64,000 nt of DNA from an uncultured Desulfobacter sp. (GTDB lineage: Bacteria; Desulfobacterota; Desulfobacteria; Desulfobacterales; Desulfobacteraceae): NCBI RefSeq assembly GCF_963677125.1, contig NZ_OY781882.1, forward strand, positions 3,790,501-3,854,500. The letters are read 5' to 3'. Both the position numbers and the translations under genes were made by a program. Below are positions 28,149 through 36,835 of this stretch, in pieces. The stretch's first letter is position 1. Each line of letters begins with the position of its first letter. The notes below the pieces were generated by a model, which saw only the letters and a list, made by a program, of their open reading frames with translations, ran no database searches and had not been told where the DNA came from.

Positions 28149-29603
28149 GTGAAAAACCAGGGAATTTCCGAGGACACCCGTAAATGCAACAACGATTTCA
28201 GGCCCACTGCCATGACCTATGCCGGCGGCACAGAAAACCTGGACTATGACGCCGATGGCCTGCTGACATCATCCAGCAGATTCTCCATAAGCCGCAATAT
28301 CGGCAACGGCCTGCCGGAATCGGTGTCTGACGGCACATTTTCTTTAACACGGTCTTTTAACGGTTACGGAGAAACCAGCGGCTATAACTTCTCAATTTCA
28401 GGCAATAATACCTTCAGCCTTGCACTGACACGAAACGATGGCAGCCGGATCACCCATAAAACAGAAAGCATTGAAGGAACAAGCTCCGGCACGGCCTATA
28501 CCTATGACGACAGAGGGCAATTGCTCACCGTGACCACCGACGGCACCCTTGTTGAAGAATACCGGTACGACAATAACGGCAACCGTACCTATGAGATGAA
28601 CAGGCTGCGGGATATATCAGGAAAAACTTTCAGCTATTCTAATGAAGACCATATAATTTCCGCAGGAACGGTTCAATACACCTTTGACCCGGATGACCGC
28701 CTCAGCAGCAGGACAGATGGATTAGAAACCACTGAATATGCCTATTCCTCCACAGGGGAGTTGATGCAAGTGACGCTGCCCGATGGAACAGCCATCACCT
28801 ACACCAACGATCCTTTAGGCAGACGCATTGCCAGGGCTGTTAACGGCAGTGTTAAGGAAAGATACCTCTGGTCCGGCTTGACCACTCTTCTGGCCGTCTA
28901 TGACGGCAGCGCCACCCTGTATCAACGCTTCATATATGCGGATGACCGCATGCCCTATGCCATGAAGATGAACGGCAGCACTTATTATCTCATCTACGAC
29001 CAGGTCGGCTCCCTCAGATTGGTCACCGACAGCGCGGGCAATAGTGTCAAGCGCATTGACTACGATACCTTTGGTAATGTAATAAGTGACAGTGATGAGT
29101 CCTTGACAGTCCCATTCGGTTTTGCAGGCGGCCTCCATGACCGCGCCACCACCCTGGTCCGCTTCGGGCATCGAGATTACATGCCCGAAATCGGAAAATG
29201 GACCGCAAAAGACCCCATACTGTTTGCCGGTGGGGATACGAACCTTTATGGGTATGTGCTAAATGATCCGGTTAATTTAATCGACCCACTTGGACTTTTT
29301 TGGTTTAGGCAGGATTGGCAAAAACCAGGTCAGGTTGGCCGTCCCGATACTATTGTTCCTCCGGGTGGGATAATTAGTGAAACCATAGAAAAACATCTGC
29401 CTGCTGGTTATACATTTGGTCAGATACATGACCTTTTTGTTGGTTTCACCAGAGATATCTTGGGGGCTCCAGATGAATTAGTAAATATTCCTTCAATGAT
29501 TCCAATGATGCATATGGCGGTTTGGATAGAATTTGCAAGATCTCAAGGAGTCTTTGATCAACCGAAACCACAATCATTGAAACAGGAAAATCCATGCAAA
29601 TGA
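28149..29603 (+). CDS. Orphan RHS/YD-repeat C-terminal module with variable tip
   Basis: The 484-residue frame contains YD repeats (AYTYDDRGQLLTV, EYRYDNNGNRTYEMN) and the full RHS-associated core (YDTFGNVISD, GHRDYMPEIGKWTAKDP, NLYGYVLNDPVNLIDPLG). After DPLG comes a unique ~100-residue tip, as in polymorphic toxins. The usual long N-terminal half and any secretion signal are missing, and the start (GTG at 28149) has no convincing ribosome site, so this is likely a displaced or truncated rhs tip. DNA becomes AT-rich from the tip onward. I cannot name the tip activity. Confidence 0.8.
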   Translation: MKNQGISEDTRKCNNDFRPTAMTYAGGTENLDYDADGLLTSSSRFSISRNIGNGLPESVSDGTFSLTRSFNGYGETSGYNFSISGNNTFSLALTRNDGSRITHKTESIEGTSSGTAYTYDDRGQLLTVTTDGTLVEEYRYDNNGNRTYEMNRLRDISGKTFSYSNEDHIISAGTVQYTFDPDDRLSSRTDGLETTEYAYSSTGELMQVTLPDGTAITYTNDPLGRRIARAVNGSVKERYLWSGLTTLLAVYDGSATLYQRFIYADDRMPYAMKMNGSTYYLIYDQVGSLRLVTDSAGNSVKRIDYDTFGNVISDSDESLTVPFGFAGGLHDRATTLVRFGHRDYMPEIGKWTAKDPILFAGGDTNLYGYVLNDPVNLIDPLGLFWFRQDWQKPGQVGRPDTIVPPGGIISETIEKHLPAGYTFGQIHDLFVGFTRDILGAPDELVNIPSMIPMMHMAVWIEFARSQGVFDQPKPQSLKQENPCK

Positions 29604-30049
29604 AACAAAATAATCATAAAACTATAGTATTCATGATATTACTAATTTTCCTTGCAGGGTTTGGTACCATTTTCTACAATTATAAAAATGCAAGCGATAA
29701 GCTACAGCCTAAAAATCGATATATAATTATCAGTCCGCTTTTTTTAATGGCTGTATATAATAATTCCAATAATAAACAATTGACTAAAGATACAGCAAGA
29801 GCCTATTTGCATGATCAACAATATGCTTATAAGACTTTTGTTGCTTTTCAATGCAGAGTCCCAACAGAGACAATTATGACTATTATAGGCCCGGCACCAA
29901 AAATCTGGCATGTTCCTTTTTTTCCAAAACGATATTTTGTCAAGTTAGAACCAGATTTGTCTCGTGGACTTGATATTATTCTTGAACTTAATCGTGGACT
30001 TGATGGAAACTTAGATGGTTTGAATTCAGAGTTGTTTAGGAAGCTTTGA
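29594..30049 (+). CDS. Putative immunity-type small membrane protein next to the RHS tip
   Basis: The 151-residue product has an N-terminal membrane helix (TIVFMILLIFLAGFGTIFYNY) and a soluble domain without a motif I recognise. Its start overlaps the RHS stop by 10 nt, and the gene is clearly AT-richer than the flanks. Position, overlap and composition are those of immunity genes paired with RHS tips, but function is inferred only from context. Confidence 0.55.
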   Translation: MQMKQNNHKTIVFMILLIFLAGFGTIFYNYKNASDKLQPKNRYIIISPLFLMAVYNNSNNKQLTKDTARAYLHDQQYAYKTFVAFQCRVPTETIMTIIGPAPKIWHVPFFPKRYFVKLEPDLSRGLDIILELNRGLDGNLDGLNSELFRKL

Positions 30050-30438
30050 ATGAAATGAGGGGAAAATTTGGGGATCAGGATCCGTGGGTCGGGCGGACTG
30101 GCTCAGGAGTGGCTCAAGAGAGGATGGCTCTGGAATGGCTCAGGAGTCTGGCTCAGCTACCACACTGAAATAAAAGCAAATAATATCTAAAAACACCCTG
30201 AAAATAGAAATTCGGGGGACACCTTACTTAATTGCTTAGAATTAAGTAAGGTGTCCCCGGAAATATACCGGAAATATATTTTGACCATGAATTATTATGG
30301 GGATAAACCAACACCTGGATCCAAAAATATTTCTTAAGAAATGTTGGATTTGGATCATCAGTGATTCGGTGAGCTTATAGCCAAACCCTTGATCCGACAC
30401 ATTCCCGCGGTATAAGACAGTTCAACGGAGTTTACACA
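30050..30438. other. Repeat-rich spacer between the RHS island and the insertion sequence
   Basis: It starts with irregular direct repeats of GGCTC(A/T)GGA (about 30104-30160), then the long hairpin described separately, then a hairpin with arms GATCCAAA and TTTGGATC (30318-30356) around ATTTCTTAAGAAAT, and ends in the 5' remnant of a REP-associated transposase. No intact gene is seen. Confidence 0.5.
30215..30258. repeat. Long perfect inverted repeat, REP-transposase associated
   Basis: GGGGACACCTTACTTAATT and its exact complement are separated by a 6-nt loop (19-bp stem). Hairpins of this GGGGACACC type accompany REP-associated tyrosine transposases in deltaproteobacteria, and the remnant of such a gene starts about 130 bp downstream. 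Confidence 0.75.
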
Positions 30439-30615
30439 TGGGGTGATGAAAATTGGCCCCATATGGTCTGAAAATCTATGATAAAATTGTTCCAACAATG
30501 GCACCCGGTTTTAGTGGTAATGTATTGAAATTATAGAAGAAAAAATAATTCTAAATTTTTGTTGTAATATCAGGTAGTTATACTCTCATGTAAAACACAC
30601 AGTTAATTCCATTAC

Positions 30616-30891
30616 ATGAGGAAAAAAATGACCGTTAAACAAAAGAATCAAAAGGAACCTCTCAGCTTCAAAACACCGGAATCAAAATTGGTACGATTTG
30701 TTAAAAAAAGCAGAGATCAATGGAAAACAAAAACAAAAGACGCCAAATATCAAATCAAACTGCTTCGAAAAAAAATCAAATATATGGAACACAACAAAAA
30801 AGAATACAAAGCGACCATTATAAATCAGGCTCGGCAAATCGAACAGATGCAGGAGGAGATCGAACGATTAAAAAAAAATCTCAACCCATAG
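30616..30891 (+). CDS. IS orfA, coiled-coil N-terminal part of the transposase
   Basis: The 91-residue basic, helical product (KYQIKLLRKKIKYMEHNKKE) is a coiled coil. It ends just past nine A bases (30870-30878). An AGGAGGAG sequence (30851-30858) lies about 11 nt before the run, the usual stimulator layout for programmed -1 frameshifting. Slippage would join it to the DDE frame as a ~535-residue transposase. Alone it may act as a regulator of transposition. Confidence 0.75.
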   Translation: MRKKMTVKQKNQKEPLSFKTPESKLVRFVKKSRDQWKTKTKDAKYQIKLLRKKIKYMEHNKKEYKATIINQARQIEQMQEEIERLKKNLNP

Positions 30892-32222
30892 CAGTAAGAC
30901 CAGAACCTCTGACGGGCTTTGGGACGAAACCTCGTTTCCATACGTATTCCGCAGGTTATGTCTATCTGTTCATCATGCTTGTTCTGAAATCCTGCGCCAG
31001 TTTGAGGGGTGCCGAGCGAACCCTCTCGCTGATGTCGACATTTTTTAAAAAAGAGGACAAGGCTCCGTCCTGGTACTCAGGTCGATTTTGGATTCTCCGG
31101 CTCGGTTATTACAAGCTGACCCGGCAAAAGGAGAAAGCCGATGACTGGATCTGGATTGTTGATCATACCGTTCAATGGGGCAAAGAGAAATGCCTGCTGA
31201 TTTTAGGAATTCGACAAAGCCGTCTCCCTGAATCCGAAACAAATCTCTCCCATGAAGATGTCGAACCGTTAGCATTATTTCCAGTCAGCCAATCCAACGG
31301 GGATGTCGTTTACAAACAATTGAAGAGCACCATTAAGAAAACCGGTATTCCCAAACAGATCATCAGTGATCACGGTTCGGATGTTAAATCCGGCATCGAA
31401 CAGTTTTGCAAAGCCTTCCCCGGCACTACGTTCGTCTATGACATCACCCATAAAGCCGCAACGCTTTTGAAACGGGAACTTGATGCCGATGAGCGTTGGA
31501 AATGTTTCATTGCCAATGCTGCCTCCACAAGAAAAAAGGTCCAGCAGACGACTCTGGCGGCGATTGCACCTCCGAATCAGAGAAGTAAGGCCAGGTATAT
31601 GAATGTTGACACCTTGATCAAATGGGGAACAGACAAACTTCATTTTATGGATGGTCCTGAGTCGACTGAATGCCTTGACTGTACCAAGGACTATCTTGAC
31701 GAACAACTCGGTTGGCTGAAAGAGTTTCGGAATGATCTTTACAGGTGGAAGGATGTTGTGACCGTTGTCAAGGAAGCTGAAATGTTTGTCAAATTTCAAG
31801 GATTTTATAGAGAGTCTCATCATGATTTAAACGTTATCCCCACCTTTACCGCCCGGACTATCCAAGGAAAGCGAATTCGGTCTGAGTTGCTCATGTTTGT
31901 AAAACAGGAATCTCAGAAAGCCGGTAAAAACGACCGCTTGCTTGGATCGTCTGAGGTTATTGAGTCCGTTTTTGGTAAAATGAAGCGACTTGAGCAGGAT
32001 CAGGCCAAAAGTGGCTTCACGGTTTTCATTTTAGGACTTGCTGCGATGGTTGCTGAAACTACCAGTGAAGTTGTACAGAAAGCCCTGGAAACCGTTAAAA
32101 CCAGTGCCGTAAATGAGTGGTTCAGGAAAAACATCGGCAAGTCCGTGCAAGCAAGAAGGGTTAAGGTAAATCGGCTGATAAAAATTAGGAAACAAAAATT
32201 GGAACATTTTTGCATGGGGTAA
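30720..32222 (+). CDS. IS orfB, DDE-type transposase catalytic part
   Basis: The useful protein begins near QPIAVRPEPLTGFGTKPRFHTY, just after the frameshift site; the ~60 residues before it are read in the wrong frame of orfA. Candidate catalytic residues are Asp in WIVDHTVQWG, Asp in IISDHGSDVKSG and Glu in SSEVIESVFGKMK. The frame is intact and ends 23 bp before the right end of the element, so the enzyme is probably active. Confidence 0.8.
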   Translation: MENKNKRRQISNQTASKKNQIYGTQQKRIQSDHYKSGSANRTDAGGDRTIKKKSQPIAVRPEPLTGFGTKPRFHTYSAGYVYLFIMLVLKSCASLRGAERTLSLMSTFFKKEDKAPSWYSGRFWILRLGYYKLTRQKEKADDWIWIVDHTVQWGKEKCLLILGIRQSRLPESETNLSHEDVEPLALFPVSQSNGDVVYKQLKSTIKKTGIPKQIISDHGSDVKSGIEQFCKAFPGTTFVYDITHKAATLLKRELDADERWKCFIANAASTRKKVQQTTLAAIAPPNQRSKARYMNVDTLIKWGTDKLHFMDGPESTECLDCTKDYLDEQLGWLKEFRNDLYRWKDVVTVVKEAEMFVKFQGFYRESHHDLNVIPTFTARTIQGKRIRSELLMFVKQESQKAGKNDRLLGSSEVIESVFGKMKRLEQDQAKSGFTVFILGLAAMVAETTSEVVQKALETVKTSAVNEWFRKNIGKSVQARRVKVNRLIKIRKQKLEHFCMG

Positions 32223-32540
32223 AACAGTCGATTTTCATCACCCCAGTTTACACACAGTCGTTCAACCGCAGAACCGGGTGGGCATACCTTCCAGGGCCGG
32301 TACAAAGCTATATTGGTTCAAAAAAAGACCCATCTGCTGGAGTTGTGCCGATATGTTGTCCTGAATCCGGCCAGGGCGAAAATGGTTGAAAAGCCTGAGG
32401 ATTGGAAATGGAGCAGTTCTCATCCTGCCTGGTTGATTTTTTCCATTAAAAAAGCTACCTTCAATCGTGAATTATGGGCTTTTTAATTAATCTCTAATAA
32501 AAATCTTTTACCTTTGAATTCAAAATAAACAGGAAAAAAA

Positions 32541-33512
32541 ATGGAAACGCGGATGCCGTTTCATTTAAACAGTCACGGGCAGACCCGGTCTATCAACACC
32601 CGGACTCAACCCACAACAAAACATAAAAGTAACTTAGTAAATTGTCGGCGCTTTCATATAAAAAGGGCTGACGGATCAATTATCTTCTGCATATTGGTCC
32701 TGGGCGTGATTTTCCTTGCCCAAGGATGCGGTATAAAATCCAACATGATGACCTCTTTGTCCAGAAGTATCCTGAACAATAATGACATGGCCATGGTGGA
32801 ATCCGGTGCGCCTGCCTACCTGATCATGGTTGACGGCCTCATTGACCAGGATCCTGATTCCCCGGATATGCTCTGTTCAGGTGCCCGGCTGTATACTGCC
32901 TATTCAGACGTCTTTGTCACGGACAAGGAGAGAAAAAGAAAACTTGCAGACAAAGCCATGAATTATGCCCTAAAAAGTGTCTGCCTTACCCAAAGCAATG
33001 CCTGTGAGTTAAAGCAGCAACCCTTTGATCAATTCAGCGCCGTTGTAAGCGCCATGGAAAAAGACGAACTGCCGTTTCTGTTTACTCTGGGAAATGCTTG
33101 GGCGTCCTGGATTATGGCCCATAAGGATGACTTCAATGCCCTGGCCGACATTGCCAGAATCGAGACCATCATGAATCAGGTCATAGAACTGGATGACACT
33201 TACAAGGACGGCGCCGCCTATTTGTATCTGGGCACCCTATCTACCTTTCTGCCCCCGGCCTTAGGCGGAAAGCCCGAACAGGGAAAGCAGTATTTTGAAA
33301 AAGCCATTTCCATGTCAAGGGGCAAAAATCTGATGGCAAAAGTCATGTATGCAAACTTATACGCCAAAATGATGTTTGACAGAAAGCTTTTCGATCACCT
33401 GCTTAAAGAAGTGATAGAGACAGACCCGAACATAGACGGCTATACCCTGGTCAACACCTATGCCCAGCAGCAGGCCAAAAAGCTTCTGGATGAGGCTGAC
33501 GACTATTTTTAA
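32541..33512 (+). CDS. TRAP-transporter TatT-like periplasmic lipoprotein
   Basis: The 323-residue product has a hydrophobic segment ending in a lipobox LAQGC at about residues 59-63, preceded by ~45 residues that may be untranslated if a later start is used. The mature part is all-helical TPR-like, with TatT-family stretches (ESGAPAYLIMVDGLI, LGTLSTFLPPALGGKPEQGK). TatT trimers associate with TRAP substrate-binding proteins in the periplasm. It precedes dctP by 20 bp in one operon. Confidence 0.88.
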   Translation: METRMPFHLNSHGQTRSINTRTQPTTKHKSNLVNCRRFHIKRADGSIIFCILVLGVIFLAQGCGIKSNMMTSLSRSILNNNDMAMVESGAPAYLIMVDGLIDQDPDSPDMLCSGARLYTAYSDVFVTDKERKRKLADKAMNYALKSVCLTQSNACELKQQPFDQFSAVVSAMEKDELPFLFTLGNAWASWIMAHKDDFNALADIARIETIMNQVIELDDTYKDGAAYLYLGTLSTFLPPALGGKPEQGKQYFEKAISMSRGKNLMAKVMYANLYAKMMFDRKLFDHLLKEVIETDPNIDGYTLVNTYAQQQAKKLLDEADDYF

Positions 33513-33532
33513 CTCCAAAGAGACATTCAATC

Positions 33533-34540
33533 ATGTTTAAAAAATCTTTTGTGCAAGTATTTGTTTGTATTCTGATGATCACGGTTTTTTGTGGTTCAGC
33601 ACAATCCGTAACCATAAAAATTGCCACCATTTCACCGGAAGGCTCCTCGTGGATGGAACAAATGCGCAAAGGTGCCGACCAGGTCGCCAAAGCCACGGAT
33701 AATCGTGTAAAATTCAAATTCTATCCCGGCGGGGTCATGGGAAATGACAAGGCCGTATTACGCAAAATACGTATCAGGCAGCTCCAGGGCGGCGCGCTCA
33801 TGGCAGGCAGTCTTTCCGGGTTGTTTTCGGGCAATCAGATCTATTCCCAGCCCATGAAATTCAGATCTCAAGAAGAGGTGGATTATGTGCGACAACATAT
33901 GGATGACTACATCATTAAAGGCTTAGATGATGCCGGATTTGTCTGTTTTACCCTCATAGGCGGCGGGTTTGCCTATATCATGTCTAAATCGCCAATTGCA
34001 TCCGTGGGGGATCTGAAAGACCGCAAAATATGGGTGCCGGATAATGATAAATCCACTGTGGATTCCGTGAGCAGTTTCGGGGTCTCTCCCATTGCCCTGC
34101 CCCTGGCAGATGTACGCACGGGGCTGCAGTCCGGGCTCATTGACACCGTGGGCACCTCCCCGGTCGGCGCTGTTGTGCTCCAGTGGCACACGGAAATAAA
34201 GTATATTACCAATATTCCATTGCTCTATATCTATGCCGTTTTTGCCATAGATAAAAAGGCATTTAACAAAATCTCACCGGATGACCAGAAAATCGTTTCC
34301 GACATGATGACCCAGGCACTTCAAGAGTTAGACCGCATCAACCGGCAGGACAATATCAAAGCCATTAAAGCCCTAAAAAAACAGGGGATTAAATTTATTA
34401 CCCCGTCCCAGAATCAGATGAATGAGTGGATGGCAACCGCAGCCAAAGCATCCCAAGAAATGATCGATGCCGAAGATCTACCTAAAGAACCGACAGATAA
34501 GGTTACTGCGTTGCTTGCGCAGTACCGGAAAAACCAATAG
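33533..34540 (+). CDS. dctP: TRAP transporter substrate-binding protein (DctP family)
   Basis: The 335-residue protein has a signal peptide (FVCILMITVFCGSAQS) and DctP features: IKIATISPEGSSWMEQMRKGAD, KFYPGGVMGNDKAVLRKIR, LKDRKIWVPDNDKSTVDSVSSFG and the ligand-binding Arg region DVRTGLQSGLIDTVGTSP. It captures an organic acid or related solute for the DctQM permease. The ligand cannot be told from sequence. Confidence 0.93.
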   Translation: MFKKSFVQVFVCILMITVFCGSAQSVTIKIATISPEGSSWMEQMRKGADQVAKATDNRVKFKFYPGGVMGNDKAVLRKIRIRQLQGGALMAGSLSGLFSGNQIYSQPMKFRSQEEVDYVRQHMDDYIIKGLDDAGFVCFTLIGGGFAYIMSKSPIASVGDLKDRKIWVPDNDKSTVDSVSSFGVSPIALPLADVRTGLQSGLIDTVGTSPVGAVVLQWHTEIKYITNIPLLYIYAVFAIDKKAFNKISPDDQKIVSDMMTQALQELDRINRQDNIKAIKALKKQGIKFITPSQNQMNEWMATAAKASQEMIDAEDLPKEPTDKVTALLAQYRKNQ

Positions 34541-34560
34541 AGAATCGGTAAATATCTGAT

Positions 34561-35055
34561 ATGTCCCGTGTGATTTTGCTTCTCCATAAAATTGAAGATA
34601 CGCTTCTGGTAAGCCTGCTCTTGCTCATGATTGGTCTTGCCGTGTTCCAGATTGTTTTAAGAAACGGTTTTGATGCGGGTATAGTCTGGGCAGACCCACT
34701 GATCCGCGTACTGGTACTCTGGCTTGGGCTTATCGGCGCCATGGTGGCATCAAGAACCGATAATCACATCAGCATTGATATCATATCCAAATATCTGCCC
34801 CCGGGTCTTAAACGCTTTACAGGGCTTTTGGTCTACCTGTTTACAACAAGTGTCTGTGCGCTGATGACCTGGCACAGCGCAAGGTTTGTCATCATGGAGA
34901 AGACCGACGGGATGTCTGCCTTTTTTTCGGTGCCCGTATGGCTCTGTGAGCTTGTAATTCCCTTTGCATTCGGGATAATTACTATTAGATATGCGCTGTT
35001 TTTCCTGGAAAATCTGATCAAAATAGTCAACCACAGATCCTTGAAGCATTCATGA
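34561..35055 (+). CDS. dctQ: TRAP transporter small permease (DctQ)
   Basis: The 164-residue protein has four membrane helices and the DctQ motif GIVWADPLIRVLVLWLGLIGA. It pairs with DctM to form the Na+-driven uptake unit. It lies 20 bp after dctP and 1 bp before dctM. Confidence 0.92.
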   Translation: MSRVILLLHKIEDTLLVSLLLLMIGLAVFQIVLRNGFDAGIVWADPLIRVLVLWLGLIGAMVASRTDNHISIDIISKYLPPGLKRFTGLLVYLFTTSVCALMTWHSARFVIMEKTDGMSAFFSVPVWLCELVIPFAFGIITIRYALFFLENLIKIVNHRSLKHS

Positions 35056-35056
35056 C

Positions 35057-36337
35057 ATGACATTTACGATTATAGGTCTGTTAATTGTTTTTGCCCTGAT
35101 GGGCGCACCCTTGTTCACCGTGATCATTGCTGCGGCCATGTACGGATTTTATCTGGCCGAAATTGATCTGTCGGTCATGGCCATTGAGCTGTACCGGATT
35201 GCCGATACCCCTATCCTGCTTGCCCTTCCGTTGTTCACCTTTGCCGGGTATATCCTTGGAGAAAGCAACACATCCCAGCGGCTTGTGACCTTGACCCAGG
35301 CCTTTCTAGGATGGATGCCCGGCGGACTGGCCATTGTCTCTTTTGTGGTGTGCGCCTTATTCACGGCATTTACCGGAGCGTCCGGGGTGACCATTGTGGC
35401 CATGGGGGCGCTGTTGTACCCGGCACTGACCCAGGCCGGATATACAGACCGGTTCAGCCTGGGACTGGTGACGACCTCGGGCAGTCTCGGACTGCTGCTG
35501 CCACCCTCTTTACCCCTGATACTTTATGGCATCATTGCCCAGCAAATGAGCGGCGGCGAACAGGTCTCCATTGAAAACCTGTTCATGGCCGGTTTGTTCC
35601 CGGCACTGCTTATGATTGTGATGTTATCGACCTGGAGCATCTGGGCCAATCGGGGAAATCAGGTGCCGCTAACCCGGTTTTCAGTTAAAAACTGCCTTTT
35701 GGCACTTAAAGCGGCCGGGTGGGAGTTACCCCTGCCCCTGTTTGTATTTTTGGGAATCTATTCCGGATATTTTGCCGTCTCCGAGGCTGCGGCGGTAACG
35801 GCCATGTATGTGCTGGTGGTGGAAGTTTTGATCTACCGGGAAATACCATTAAAAAAACTGCCCGGCATCATCCGGGAGTCCATGGTTATGGTGGGTGGTA
35901 TCCTACTCATTTTAGGGGTATCGTTGGCCCTGACCAATTATCTCATTGATGCCGAAGCACCCATGAAACTATTCAAATTCTGTGAAACCTTTGTATCCAA
36001 CAAATTGGTGTTTCTTATTCTGCTCAATATTTTCCTGCTGATTTTGGGCGCTATGCTGGACATTTTTTCGGCCATCATCATCATGGTTCCGCTCATGCTG
36101 CCAGTGGCCATAGAATACGGTATACATCCGGTCCATTTAGGAATCATCTTTCTGGCAAATATGCAGATCGGATATTTCACGCCTCCGGTAGGCATGAATC
36201 TATTCATCGCAGGTTACCGCTTCAACAAACCTATCGATGAAATTTACCGGGCCACAATCCCGTTCATGCTGGTGCTGCTGCTGTCGGTACTCATCATCAC
36301 CTACTGGCCCCAGTTAAGCCTGTTTCTGATTTCATAA
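35057..36337 (+). CDS. dctM: TRAP transporter large permease (DctM)
   Basis: The 426-residue protein has about 12 membrane helices and DctM landmarks: ALPLFTFAGYILGES, FTAFTGASGVTIVAMG, LVTTSGSLGLLLPPSLPLILYG and NMQIGYFTPPVGMNLF. It forms the transport channel driven by a sodium gradient. It closes the TatT-DctP-DctQ-DctM operon. Confidence 0.94.
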   Translation: MTFTIIGLLIVFALMGAPLFTVIIAAAMYGFYLAEIDLSVMAIELYRIADTPILLALPLFTFAGYILGESNTSQRLVTLTQAFLGWMPGGLAIVSFVVCALFTAFTGASGVTIVAMGALLYPALTQAGYTDRFSLGLVTTSGSLGLLLPPSLPLILYGIIAQQMSGGEQVSIENLFMAGLFPALLMIVMLSTWSIWANRGNQVPLTRFSVKNCLLALKAAGWELPLPLFVFLGIYSGYFAVSEAAAVTAMYVLVVEVLIYREIPLKKLPGIIRESMVMVGGILLILGVSLALTNYLIDAEAPMKLFKFCETFVSNKLVFLILLNIFLLILGAMLDIFSAIIIMVPLMLPVAIEYGIHPVHLGIIFLANMQIGYFTPPVGMNLFIAGYRFNKPIDEIYRATIPFMLVLLLSVLIITYWPQLSLFLIS

Positions 36338-36835
36338 CGCCGTTATTTCGTAAGCCGACACGAGGGGAATGCTCGGTCAAATCGTTATCTCTTTTTAGAT
36401 AGTGCCCGACCGAAAACCGCAAATTTTGCCGATTACTTCGTTGGACGAAAATTTTAATCCTCGAAATACTCTATGTATTACTCCGGTTAAAATTTACCTC
36501 CGCCTTGTACTCAACAAAATTTCCAGGTTTTCGTTCAGGCACTAGATCATACCAGACACTATTAAACGGATATTCAAATTGACAAATCAACTCGGCGTGG
36601 TATAGGGTAATTTCACTATAAAAAAACGATCAGGGCAGCGGAGCAATTAAGACGATGACCATCAAAAGCCCTAAAATTCAACAATTCAGAAACAGCCGTA
36701 CTGAGAGTCTGGTTGGTCTTTATTCTTATAAGATTCCCCTGTGCTCCCCTAATTACCAATCCAGTTCCAAGATCAAAACCAACGATTTGAGGCAAACCTT
36801 TTTCTATCCAACTTACTAAAAAATTAAAGAAAACA
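36338..36835. other. Intergenic region with inverted-repeat element
   Basis: The left part holds copy 1 of the 145-bp inverted-repeat element. The remaining ~290 bp contains a 54-codon frame (36655-36819) with a GGAG about 12 nt upstream; I recognise nothing in it and do not call it a gene. The promoter of the following kinase must lie here, but no clear boxes are seen. Confidence 0.4.
36400..36545. repeat. 145-bp terminal-inverted-repeat hairpin element, copy 1
   Basis: Ends TAGTGCC...GGCACTA are arms of about 20 bp (TAGTGCCCGACCGAAAACCG against TAGTGCCTGAACGAAAACC). Inside come nested complementary arms AAATTTTG/CAAAATTT, then AAATTTTAA/TTAAAATTT, and an apical AATAC-TCTAT-GTATT. The same element occurs at 49.5 and 62.3 kb. 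TA at both outer ends is consistent with a TA target duplication as in IS630/mariner-type elements. Confidence 0.85.

Larger units (their letters stand above)
30439..32245 (+). mobile_element. 1807-bp insertion sequence with 15-bp perfect ends and 9-bp target duplication
   Basis: The left end TGGGGTGATGAAAAT is exactly complemented at the right end. The element is flanked by GTTTACACA on both sides (30430-30438 and 32246-32254), and removing one copy plus the element restores the RAYT frame NGVYTQSFNRR. It carries two overlapping frames with a slippery A-run and a DDE transposase. I do not recognise an IS family with confidence. Perfect ends and target duplication indicate recent insertion. 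Confidence 0.93.
30385..32486 (+). pseudogene. REP-associated tyrosine transposase (RAYT), interrupted and frameshifted
   Basis: The left piece ends THSRGIRQFNGVYT, and the right piece resumes QSFNRR...FQGRYKAILVQKKTH, LLELCRYVVLNPARAKMV, EDWKWSSSHPAW, stop at 32486. These match the second half of Y1-type RAYT proteins (SRGMRQLNGVYTQxFNRRH, FQGRYKAILV, RYVxLNPVRA, DWxWSS). The gene is broken by the insertion sequence, by a one-base deletion near the GRVGHTF position (about 32280), and by loss of the N-terminal half with the HUH motif. It is dead. Confidence 0.85.

Noticed and set aside
30100..30165. CRISPR-like direct repeats
   Set aside because: GGCTC(A/T)GGA units are irregular, very short and without spacers of constant length.
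36655..36819. 54-codon frame before the PocR kinase
   Set aside because: Weak ribosome site, no recognisable motif, and a start spaced too far from GGAG; kept only as a note.
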